Below, one piece after another: positions 46,409 through 57,600 of a stretch of DNA of 64,000 bases (positions within the stretch are counted from its first letter, which is position 1; each line of letters opens with the position of its first letter). Source of the stretch: Edaphochlamys debaryana (taxonomy: Eukaryota > Chlorophyta > Chlorophyceae > Chlamydomonadales); contig JAEHOE010000038.1 in assembly GCA_016858145.1 (NCBI GenBank), positions 186,001 through 250,000 on the forward strand, written 5' to 3'. The translations under genes and the position numbers were made by a program. Under the pieces are notes generated by a model, which worked only from the letters and a program-made list of their open reading frames with translations, ran no database searches and was not told where the DNA came from.

Positions 46409-49400
46409 TCACGCGCCGTTCGCGCTCACGTGCGCGCTGCCGTTCGCCGCCGGCGCCTGCACGGCCGTGGGCGTGGACGGCGGCGAGGGAACCGACACCG
46501 CCGCCGGCTGCGGCTGGTGCGCTGGGGAGGAGTTGAGGTCCGCCAATTGCTCCGGCGACAGCGGCTTCTGCACGGTTCGGTCCGACCAGCGGAAGCATCG
46601 CTCCAGGGAGTCGAACCAGTCGCCCGTGAGGTCGGTGCGGTTGATGGTGGGCACCGGGTTCTCCGACATGCGCACTTTGACCGAGTCGCCCCGGCTCAGC
46701 TCCTGGATAGAAGTGGGCAGAAGGTACGGGGCACGCAGCAGGCGGGCAGGGCATGGTTACGGGCCCGGGCACAGCGGGGCGCAGGGATGCGGCAAGCGAG
46801 CCCCGCCTGCGGCTGAAGAGATTTCAGTAGTGAGACCTGCTGCACCCCGAGCCCGCCCGGCGTGCGGAAGACACGGCAGGCGCAGCCCTGCTCTGACAGC
46901 AGTCGAGCCGTTTGGCAACACGCGGACCGGGGGCTTCGTTCCCAGTTCGCCTGGCCCTGGTCGGCCACGTGTTCTGGGTACCGCTGATAGTACCTGTGCT
47001 GTTCCGTACCCCGCCCCACAAGGCCCGCAGGGCGGTCAACGCCCCAACCAATTAGGCCATCGATACACACCCGCCGGCCCCACCTGGCGCATGCGGCCGT
47101 CGAAGCACACCCACGCCGTGCACCGGGCGTTGTCCGGCACCTGGCAGCGGAGCGACGGGGGTGGGGGGGGCAGCGGGGGCTGTTTGCTGCTGGGCAGCAG
47201 GGGCGCACCGCACCGGGCCCATTGGGCTTCCCACATGTTGCTGAAACAGGGTCACCACACAATCCCTGACCCGTGGGCCGTACCTTGAGCTCGATCTCCG
47301 CATAGTCCGGCAGGATGATGGGCCGGAAGGAGAGCGAGTGCGGGCACACGGGCGTGAGCAGGATGGCGGGCACGTTGGGGTGCACCATGGACCCCCCGGC
47401 AGCCACCGAGTACGCCGTGCTGCCTGCGGGGCGGGGCGGGGCGGGGCAGTCCGCGTGGGGTCAAGCGGCGTGGTGCCAGGCGGGCAGTGAGGGCGGAAGA
47501 GGGCTACGGCTCCCTGACGTATTCCAGCTCTTCCGCGGCTGTTTCATACACCACCTGCACGGTGCAGACGCCACAGCTGCCCAGCTGGCCGGCCTTGCCC
47601 GTGCCGGCGAGCCCTGCGGCCCCCTACAGGGTGCAGGCGACATAGCTGGCCAGCTGGCTAGCGTAGCCCATGCCTTGTAGCCTTATAGCCATTGCCGGCT
47701 CCCCTTGCAGCCCCCAGGGGCCCACGTCGCACCCGTGGGCGTGGCCAGCATGATCCCGTCCGCCTGCACGCGGCTGATGAACCGCCCCTTCTCGTAGCAC
47801 TCGATGTTGGTCAGGAAGGCGCTGCTGCCGCGGTCGATCACCATCTCGTTGAGCACCTGCACGCACTGCAGGTCGCGGGGTGCGGGGCGGCATGGGAAGG
47901 GCACGGGTCTAGGTTGGTTCCCGGGCATTAGCATGGCCAGGCGCCGCATGAGTCACGGGTTGCGGGTTTGTGGCTCCGACGGCAGCCGGAGGTGCGGCCG
48001 GCTGCGTGCGGCCTCACCTGCTCCGCCTTAATGGCTCCCTTGCGCCAGATCTCGCACTCAAGCCGCATGCGCAGCGTGACCATGACGCCTGGAGCCGGGG
48101 GCCGCAGCGGGTGCGGAGGGGAGAGTTAGTGAGGCGCGCGGAGGTAGGACACGCGAGAGCGGCGTCATGTGGCCCCATGTCGCTGTCCCCGGATGTATTC
48201 CCCGCCCAACGCTTTCTCTTGGTTGTGTCTTTCCCTCCTCCTCCCGCGTCTTTCCACCTCATCAACCCAGCCCATCATCCCCCAGCTAGCTCTCTAAGTC
48301 GCCTAGCCCTGCAAGCCCACCAACCAATGATCCCTCCACAGACCGCGTCGTCGGTTCGCACGTCGACTGCGTCCATCCTCCTTCCAACCGATTCAGCTCA
48401 CCCAAGGACCCACCCAGGCTATTGCCCGGCTCGTCCAGCGAGCCTGCGTCGATCGACAGCAGCGCGCACGAGTCGAGCTTTGTGCCGCCGTAGATGACGT
48501 CGCGGAGGTCGTCGCGGAAGTTGCCGAAGTCATGGTTGGTCAGGAAGCCCATAGACCCCATGTTGAAGGCGATCACCTGGATTCCGAATGAAATAGGGGA
48601 ATCAGTAGGGACGGGCAGAGGAAAGAGGTCCCGGTGGAACCCCCCGCGCACCGTCCACCGGCCTGCTTCACAGGGAGCCCAGCACACGCCAGGGCCCGTC
48701 CAGTCCCACGCAGGCCACCGCCCCGCGCAGACCCCGCAGCTCCCTCGGCTACAAGCCCCACCGCCCCCCAGGACCATCTTCCCCAAACTGCCCCGCCCAA
48801 CCGCCGCCCTCCGCCGCCGTTCTCCAATGCCACCCCGGCTCACGGGGAGTATGCTAAAGAGCTCGAAGTGCTGCTCGGAGTAAGGATGGCCTAGAGAACC
48901 GAGCGCCCCGCCACCCTCCCCCGACTGCCCAGCCCCTCCCGCCTCCCCACATGCCACCCCGGCTCACGGGTGGCATGCTGGACTTGAAGAGGTACGAGGT
49001 GTGCAGGATGACGCCATCGCCGCCGATGCAGACCACGAAATCCACGTACTCGGAGAGCCTGGCGGAAAGAAAGGATGGAAGCCGCCAGGAATGGCCGTGA
49101 GGAAAGAGTGGAGGAAGCCGTGAAGGGGAGCGGAGCCCGCCAGGGTTGCAGGGCGGACATGCGACAAGGCTGGAGCTGGCGCTGAGCGCAGCGGTCTGCC
49201 AGTCTACGCTGACGCGCCAGCGTCATGAGTAAGGGTCCGCAACAAGCGGTGCTCTGACAATCCTCTGATACTGCTTGCTCCAGACACCTGCGTAAGGCTT
49301 TGGCCACCCTGGAGCTGACCCTCCAGCTCCAGGGCCTCGATCGAGTTCCTCGGGGGTGCCATGTCGCAGCACTGGGCAAAGTTGCAGATGAAGCCCTCGG

Positions 49401-50408
49401 CCTTCTTGCTGCTTCCTCCCCCCCCGCGCGCCAGGTTCAATCCCCAGAGCCAGGGGCGCATCATGGATCAGCCCAGCCTTGTCGCCAGGCCCTTCCAAGC
49501 GCCCACGCTCCCTCGGCTCCAGGCCCGCAACTCAGCAGTCCAGGCCTCCCGGAGCCTCGCGCCCACCTCTCCGTGTCTCCGGGCGTGAAGGTGTATGCGT
49601 ACAAGTACTCCTCCCGGCCCCGGAGGTGTTGCTCGTAGACTGAGGGCTCCACCACCACCCGCAGGCCGTTTTCTCTCCCCAGGAAGTTAATGACCTCCAG
49701 GAACGGCTCTAGCAGCTCATCGCCCAGCTTCATGACCACGAGCACGCTGTTGCGGGTATTGGTATGGAAGGGCGGGCAAGGGCGGGGGCCGGGGGTGGGA
49801 TGACGTGTGGAACTGGGGACTCGGGCGGTCGGCGACGGGGTTTCGTTGAGCAGGAGCGCGGGGGGAGCGAGCGGCCCGGCGCACCTCTTGGGTCGGTGTC
49901 GCCATACGAGCAGGTGTTGCTGCGTGCTGGGGTATGCGAAGTGCAGCTTTCCAGTGCCTGCGCAGCGATAGGTGAGCGACCCAGCGCGCTCGACGGAGGC
50001 AGAGATGCTGCGCCCTTTTGCTTGCAGAGGCGCCCGCGCTTGCCTGTTACCAGCTCCCGTGAGCAGCTCTTGCCGTCTGTCCGTAGAATGTACAGCGAGC
50101 TTTTCCTGGGCCAAGCACCGACGCTGCGGGGGGCAACCCGACGCCGGTGAGTGGAACTCGCGGAGCGCCCAGCGCCCGTTTCAAGCGCACCTCCGAACGT
50201 TCTGCACTGGCGCGCTCGTCGAGGGTTCGGGCTCCGCGACCGCTTCCCTCGGTGCCGCTGCGAGCGCGTCCGTCGACGCTTGCTCAGCGCGGCACGCTCC
50301 GCTAACGGGACGCCTAGACCAGCATCCTCCCCGCGCTAATGCAGGGCTGTGGCGCCAAGCCGAGCGAGCCGAGCCTGGAGCCTCGCGACAGGGCAGCCCT
50401 GGGGCCAT
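46409..50408 (-). CDS. NADK: NAD kinase
   Basis: The model has eleven exons: 50408-50191, 50123-50044, 49957-49885, 49746-49567, 49058-48968, 48576-48402, 48088-48018, 47856-47733 (or starting at 47865), 47423-47284, 47140-47084, 46702-46409 (about 500 aa). The first about 70 residues are Ala/Arg/Ser-rich and could be a transit peptide. The regulatory-type N-domain has [16 protein letters not shown] and [20 protein letters not shown]. The catalytic core has [20 protein letters not shown] (GGDG about 196-199), [77 protein letters not shown] and [11 protein letters not shown]. It phosphorylates NAD to NADP with ATP. Intron 2 appears to use a GC donor (CAG|GCAAGC at 50043). A copy of the exon 5 end lies in intron 5. 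Confidence 0.93.
48829..48876 (-). repeat. Intronic copy of NAD kinase exon 5 end plus donor
   Basis: This segment resembles 48951-48999, which contains the exon 5 end and donor. Both share ATGCCACCCCGGCTCACGGG on the plus strand (the donor is in GTGAGCCGGGG on the minus strand), followed by a diverged copy of the SSMPP coding end. Confidence 0.82.
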
Positions 50409-51648
50409 GGCTGGCTCGTTGTGAGGTTTGTTTGCAGTCTGTAGGAGCCCTATTGAGTAGTGATGTGGCAGCTGGGTATAGCGTCAGCGGGCGCGCGAGC
50501 AGCGTTACACTGGTTCCCGCGGAGCTGATGCCGAGGATAGTCCCACCCGCACCCCGCGCACCCGCCGACCTCCCCGTTCTCTTCTAAAGCTTCTCCCGGG
50601 ACAAAACATAGGGTTTCAGTTATGTCGGGTCGCTTTGCACACTTGACCCCGTGTGTGTCGGCCGAGCTCCCTCTGTGCTCTGTCCCTTCCTGCCCCTCCA
50701 CCTCGTGAGACTCCCCCCGGCCTGCGCACAGCGTGCTACCCCGAGGCTGACTTCACCCCGGAGCAGTACCCCGCAAATTTTGCCAAGCGTTTGACCACAG
50801 GCGCTTATCGCGACACTGCTTGCATTTCAAGCTTACGACACAAACGTACGTCCCAACCGTGCACGCCGGGCCTTTACCTCCTGCGCACGTCTTAGCAAAT
50901 ACTGTTGATTAGAAAGGCCAATAGCTCACAGCCCTAAACGGCCGCAAGTACACTTGGCGCATTTGTTGACTGCTTGCGCTCGCGCCAGCACCGCTTCCCA
51001 ACATAATCACTGAGCTCGCTGCACGTAACTGACAGAAGGCGCCGGGCATTGCGGCGGGCGTCTTTGTGTCGGTAGACGAGGGCCCCTGCTTGCCTAGCGG
51101 TCACCGGCTGCGGAGAGGAGCAAGACATCATGCCACCTTTACGTATGCTGGGCCGAGACTGGCGGATAGCGACGGATGACTTGGTGAGCTGACTTTGGGC
51201 CGACTTCGGACCAGACCCCGAGACCAGACCCGAAGTCTGAGTCCCAGGTGTCTGCGTCTGTCGCAAGGGAGCCGGTCGCGCCCTGCCCCGTGCTGCTGCC
51301 CGTGATATTTAAACTTAGCTAGGGTGAGCTAGGGCAGGCAGAGTTGGCTAGGGCCGGCCGGCTCCCCCCCAGGCCGCCGCTAGCCGCTCTCGTGTCCCCG
51401 GTCTTGCGTCGACAGACAGACGACCTCCAGGGGGATTTTACCCCGCACGCTGAAGCTTACCCCGCCAGCTCGGGTGGAGGCCAGATAGGCACGGCACAGC
51501 TGTCAGTGCTCAGTACGAGACACCCGAGGCGCCCCCAGTCGCATAATCTGACCCCCGGTACCCCCGCTTGAGCTCGGCCTGAGCCCCTCGTCCCTTGCTG
51601 CCGGTCGCGCCCCCGCCCCCTGCTCCTCCCCAGCCGCTCCCCAGCCTG
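50409..51648. promoter_or_regulatory. Divergent promoter region, NAD kinase / DAG lipase
   Basis: These 1.24 kb lie between diverging start codons. TATTTAAA at 51306-51313 is a good TATA-like box for the lipase; no ATG occurs between it and the lipase ATG at 51649, which supports that start. No other gene was seen. Confidence 0.5.
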
Positions 51649-54600
51649 ATGGGGGCCGCGTGGCACCTCTGCTGGGTCCCCATCATCGCTGTTGAGCTGG
51701 ACTACGTCATAAACCAGCTGGCGCCCGACTGCTCCACACGAAAATACCAGGTAGGCACGAGCTTGGGAGACAGGTGTTGTACGCTCGCGGGCATTTGTGT
51801 ACTCCTATACGCAAGGGCGTACTTCTCAAAGACTGCGGGAGCGCGGGAAAGCCGGCCTGGTCAGGGCTCATGGGGCCCAGCTAGCATGAAGGCAGTTGCA
51901 GCTACGAGAGTCGCTTGGGGTGGGCCTCCGGGAAATGATGTGCTCGTGGGACCGTCAGGCGTCATGTAGAGCCATGCGGAGTGCCGTACGAGCCGAGGGG
52001 GACAAGGGTGGCTGCCCGAAGGCAGGAAAAGGGCTGGGCTAGCCACGCGCAAACCATACACTCTAGGGATCGGGCATCGCTGGGCACGCCGACACGGGGA
52101 AATGCCGGGGGCTTCGCCGCCCGCAGAGAGGGAACACGGGCCCTGGTCGATGGGCCGGGACACCAGGTAGGGGAGGTGCCAGGTTTGACAGCCCTTCCAG
52201 GCTATGCACGCTCTGTAAAACTTCGTCTGTGTCCCCAGTGCCCTCGAGCATCAGCGAGCGGGGCCTCCGGGTGGCTGCCGGCTCGTGTCCACAGCGGAGG
52301 CGGCAATGACGGGGCGGGATACCGCAAAGGCAGCACTGCTGGCCGGCTAGGACGGGATGAGGGCAGCTCTTCCGAGCCGAAGGAGGCGGTGCATGACCGC
52401 ATGAGGAACCTCCGTACGGTACGGCACACTGAGGACTGTCCCTCGCCGATTTGACACTGAAACCTACCCGCAGATCGGCTACCTCTCAGCCCAGATGTTC
52501 CTCTTCCCCGTCCTGGTCATCCTCTACACCTGGCTGTTTTTCGAGAGCAAGCGGGGTGCGCAAGGGTTGCCGCACTGCCGTACCGGTGCCGTACAGGGCT
52601 GGGCGTGGTTAGGGCCTTGATGAGAACGTCCGGTGGCTGTGCCGGATGGTGGGGCGAGCTGACGGGTTTGGGGTCAAGCCTTGTGTGGTACCCGAGCAGC
52701 GCACCTCCATCTCATTTAGCGTCACGGCTTTCATTCCTACTGCAGGACCCATCTTCGGAACACGGCAACGGCGCCGTGTGGGTGAGCGTGGGGTTCCCTC
52801 CCAAATGGGACACTGCTTCCATGCGTCCGCATGCCCCGCACACAGACCCTGGTACCCCTGCCCGCTCCCCGTCCCCGTCCAAACTCTAGTTCGTCAAAGA
52901 TCAACCCTGCCTGCCCTGCCCTTTCGCTCCGCCGCCTACCCTACTCTCTGCCGCCTCCCTGCCGCAAACAAACCGTGCTTACTCGCCCGCAGGCCCGCTG
53001 GTCCTAACGGTCTCGGCTCTCTACCTTGCCACAATGTTCGTCAACATTTTCGGTACGCGTGTGCTAGCGGACATCGTCTACAACGACAGGTAGGCCCGCA
53101 CAAGTCGTGTACATCATGACCATCACAGCTACTTTGGCGCACAGCAGGTTTGTGCAAACGCTCACGTGGCCAGTACCAATATCGTGCAGGTGCCCCCAGC
53201 AGCCCGGAAACCAGGACATGGACTACGTTGCTCTGTTCAAGGCCATTGTGATTGCGACATGGGTGAGTCTACGGGAGGGAACATTGACGCGAGTGTGAGG
53301 ATGGCATGCTCAGTTCCATGGAACCTGATAAAGGGGCGCCGAAACGCATTCTGGGAAAGTGCGGTGCAAGGGGCTGCTCGGCTCAGCTGGAGCGTGCATA
53401 GCTCGTGTCAGTCGTTGCTGTGAAGGCGCCGCCTTGGCGAGGTGCTGGAAGAGGTCGGTGCTGATCCGTACCTGTGCGTGTTTGATCCCCGTCCAACACT
53501 TTCTCTTTTTGTGTCTTTCCCTCCTCCTCCCCCGTCTTCTGACCTCATAAACGTCAGGTTGCCTTCATGATTGCGGGCCTGGCGATCATCATCACCCTCA
53601 ACCTGTCGAGCTCCTACGAGCGGATCTCCGTCTGGTACGTACGGCGCCGCTGTCTCCTCTCAACAGCCGCCCCGCAAGCTCATGACTCCTGCGCAGAGCT
53701 CCTGTCAAGGAGCGCTCTCTTCCCGCTGCCCGCCTGTTTTTCGCCTGTGATGACTGTACCGGTTTCCGTGCCTCTTGCGCTCCCCTCGGCAGCTTCCTCC
53801 AGCTCCGGGTGCTGCAGGTGTTGTGCTGCTGCTGCCTGGGCCGGGAGGGCGGGGAGCACCACCGGGCGAAGCAGGCGGCGGAGCGGGCCGGCGGCAGGGC
53901 CAAGGTCGAGGGCCATGAGCAGGCAGTGGCCAAAGACAATGCAAACGTGGCTAAGGTGGGTTGATGGGGCGCGGCTGGCTAGCTGCGGTCTTGATGAGCG
54001 CAGTTGTGGTGATGCAGCAGCGAGCGAGCGTTGCGGTGAGGGGCGTCCGATGGGGGAGTGGGGCCCGTAGATGCAGCGCATCGCCCCTAGGGAAAGGCGT
54101 CCGTGCCCTTCCCTTCTTGTCTTCATGCCTTCGGCCTGCTTAACCCTGCCTCTCAACCACGCCTTCCACCCTCAGACACTGTCCCCTGCGTTCGTCATCG
54201 CCAGCGTCTTCGTGGAGGTGTTCGGCGGGGTGAGCTGGGCTGCGGCGGAGGGCGTGGGCTTGGGCTTGGGGCCGGCTCGGGACTGGAACCAGCGCTTCCT
54301 CTACCGGCGCCAGTACAGTGACTGGGTTTTGGGGCCCGCACATGTCTCACAAGCTTGAAAGGTGTCTTAGGCAGTTAGAGCGAGGAAGTTCCAACAAGTT
54401 TGGCGCTGCACAAGGATGTTGTGGTGCCGACTTCGGTGAAACCTCGCCGATCAAGCCCGGGGCGGCCGCACGCCCGCCCCCCTTTGAACCTTGCCTGCAC
54501 GCATATCCTGCTGCCCATAGGTCCAGGGCTTAGCCCGTTTCTACAGCTTCGAGGAAAGCAGCTGACACCCATCTTGTCCCAAGGCACGCGCGCCCATCCG

Positions 54601-57600
54601 ATGCTTGTCTATCTGCCCGCCGACGGCCACCATCCGCAGGTGGAGATGACGCTGACAGACTTCATCGCCGCGTTCGCCCTGGTGGGCACGCGCCATCGCT
54701 TTGCGAAGCCGGCCCTGTCGTACCGCAGCGAGCCGCCCCCGGCCTGGTTGACAAAGGACGAGAAGGGCGTGGGGGCTGCGCCGGGGCCCGGCGGCGTGGC
54801 GTCAACGGCAGTCATCACCACGGCGCCACCCGTGATTGAGATAGGCGAGTCCACTTGAGGTTATGAGTCTGAGGTGAAGCTTTGGGGGCATGTTTGTTTC
54901 TGCGCGCTGCCAGAAGGTGACGCTCCTTGCCCCCGCTTCGCTCGCACCCGCAGCGGCGCGGAGTGGACCCCAGCCGGACCCATCAAGCTCGAACGGGTCC
55001 AAGGCGCCCATGCTAGCCGCCACGCACGGCTCTGGCGGTTCGGAGGAAACCCCGACCACAGTCACGACCACCATAGCCCCCACCACCTCCCTGCCCGGAG
55101 CCCCCGGCACGCCCCAGGACGCCACGGCCGCCAAACCCGCGCCCGTGTCGCAACCGTCCGGACTGCGGCCCAGCCACACAAGCGACATGGGGGAGCTGTC
55201 GCCTCTCGTGGCTGCGCGAGGCTTGCTGGATGGGGCGGCGAGCGCCCTGACTGAGGCCACGGCGCGCGTGTTTGGGCACTCGATTATGCCCAACGGCCAA
55301 GTCCCTGTGTTTTTGGACCCCAGGAGGGAGTGGAACGGGGAGGCGGTCGAGTCCAACGCCAGCGTCGAGGTGGGTGTTGTGGCGCTGCCGGGTCGTACGT
55401 TCGGACGCTGTGTGGGGCCCTGGAGACGCTCGTGGACCTGCCTCAGCGGATTGTGACTTGACGGGTCAATCCTTGGGATGTAGTGGACCACCATGCGCCG
55501 CCTTGCGTACCCAACGTCGCCTTGACTTTCCCCGATTTCCACAGACAATGGACGAGTCAATCCACTACCTACGCTTCGCCATGGCGGTGTACGGCTGGAA
55601 GATGTGAGTCGCGTACGGCACCGTACGAGTACTGTGCCTGGGATGGCGCATGCGTGGGGTCTGAGCTGTCCCGGTCCTGTGGACGTTGCTCTCGCCCCTC
55701 ACACCTGCCCTTCCCTTTCCTCTAGGTACATGTGGATGTACCGGATGGAGGGTACGTGTACGGTTTCACGTTTGACGGCGGGAGCGTCAGGACCAGCTGT
55801 TAGGCCTGATGCTGTCGCTCAAAGTGTTTGACCTGCCTGCAAGCAGGGTTTCTGTCGAAACAGTCGCTGCTGGCCTCTGCAGCGCTGCCTGCCTGCAAGC
55901 GAGCCTTGTGGAGCTGCCTCTGAAGCCTGTGCATTCTCCCCGCAGCCGGGAACTGGTGCAACCTGTGCCTGGGGCGGGGCTGCGGCTGCTGCCGGCAGAT
56001 GGCCCACTTCTTCACCGCTGTGGGTCCAGACACGGGGCCGTCTGAGGTGAGCAACGGGCTGCCAAATGCCTGCTCAGCCCACCTTTGCGAGCGACGCGAG
56101 CCCACACGCCACCTGTTTGGTGGCCGAGCGATCCCCGACACTGCCGTCTCTCTGGCAGCGGGAGGCATCTGCAACTCCCTGTCCCCTCCCTGGTGCCCCC
56201 GACCCACATCGACCCACATCCCCGACTGCCTTGGCGGCCCCCTTTCCCTCCCCCCCTTGCCCCCAGGGCTGCTGCACCGCCTCCAAGATGCTGGAGCGGG
56301 AGGCCATCACGCAGCTCACGGGGGTGGAGGCTACGGTGAGTCCGCAAGGCAGCCAAGCACAATAGGCAGGTGGAGGGCAGAGGTTGAGTGTGTGGGTTTC
56401 ATACTCATCACGTGCTGCACACTGCCTTCCGTACAGGATGTCCTGTACGTGTGCTACGACAACATCATCGGCGGGCTGCTGCCGTACTACATCGCGATCG
56501 ACCGGCAGCGGCAAGCCGTGGTGGTCGGCATCCGGGGGTCGCTGTCCCTCCGAGACGTCGTGACGGACCTGCTGTGCGTGCCCGCGCCCTACGACGTGCC
56601 GGGGGTGCCCTCCATGGTAAGCTGAGCACTGTGTCGCAGGCGGCTTGGGCCATTAGATGGGTGAGGTTTGTGTTGGACCAAATTGGACATGGGCAGCCCA
56701 GGCTCGTGGGTAGTGCGGTGTGAGGTACGGAGCAAGCTTTAGTCCTGCTGTATTGGCAGCGCCGGTCAAGCTTGCCTCCGCGGCCTCTTCTGCCCCTGCG
56801 GCCCTCTGCCTTCCCTCCCTCCCAGGACGCCAACGGCAAGCGGCAGATGTGGGGCCACCGCGGCATGGTCCAGTCGGCCCTCGACATCGCAGCCGACCTG
56901 GAGCAGCAGGGCATCCTGGACGCCGTGCTGGGGGAGTGGCCGGCGGAGGCGGCGCAGCAGGCGGGGGCGCTGCAGCGGCTGCCGTCGGAGCGCGCGCGGG
57001 CGGCGGCGCAGCGGCTCGCCGGCACGTGCGCCGGCTGGCGGCTGGTGATCACGGGTGAGCGGTGCGGTGGGGTGGGGTGTGCTGGATGGGTGTTGAGGGC
57101 TGCTCGTGTACGCCATGGAAAGCATGGCTGTGTTTTGTGAGGCGGAGGAGCATGATTGAGATACCGACTCGTGGCAATCGACGGCGGTCTCCATGTCTGC
57201 ACCCTTACCGCAGGCCACAGCCTGGGCGCCGGCGTCACGGGGCTGCTGGGTCCGTTGCTGCGCGTCAAGTACCCCAACATGCGCTGCTGGGCCTTCGCGC
57301 CGCCGGGGGGGCTCATGAGCCCAAAGGCAAGTCACTCACTTAAGGCTCGCTTTTGCCCTCCTGGGCCCACGGGACGGGGAACACCTTGCACTGACGGGCT
57401 CGACTCCGCGCACTGCTAATGAGGGCAGTGTTTCTCACCAAGTGTGCTGGGACCGTGTCCTTTTCTACCCGCAGGCTGCCGAGCTGACGCGGGAGTTCTG
57501 TGTGAGCGTGGTCAGCTGCAAGGACGTCATCCCCCGCCTGGGCGTGACGCAGATGGAGAACATGGTGCAGGTGGGGACTCAGACCGCCTCACAAACCAGT

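Noticed and set aside
50044..50114. Reading NAD kinase exon 2 in the frame beginning [14 protein letters not shown]
   Set aside because: That frame starts from TTG and does not join the transit-peptide exon in phase. The frame giving [15 protein letters not shown] joins both neighbours in phase and looks like the family.
51981..52454. 157-residue ORF in intron 1 of the DAG lipase gene
   Set aside because: It lies wholly within a long intron and has no domain signature.
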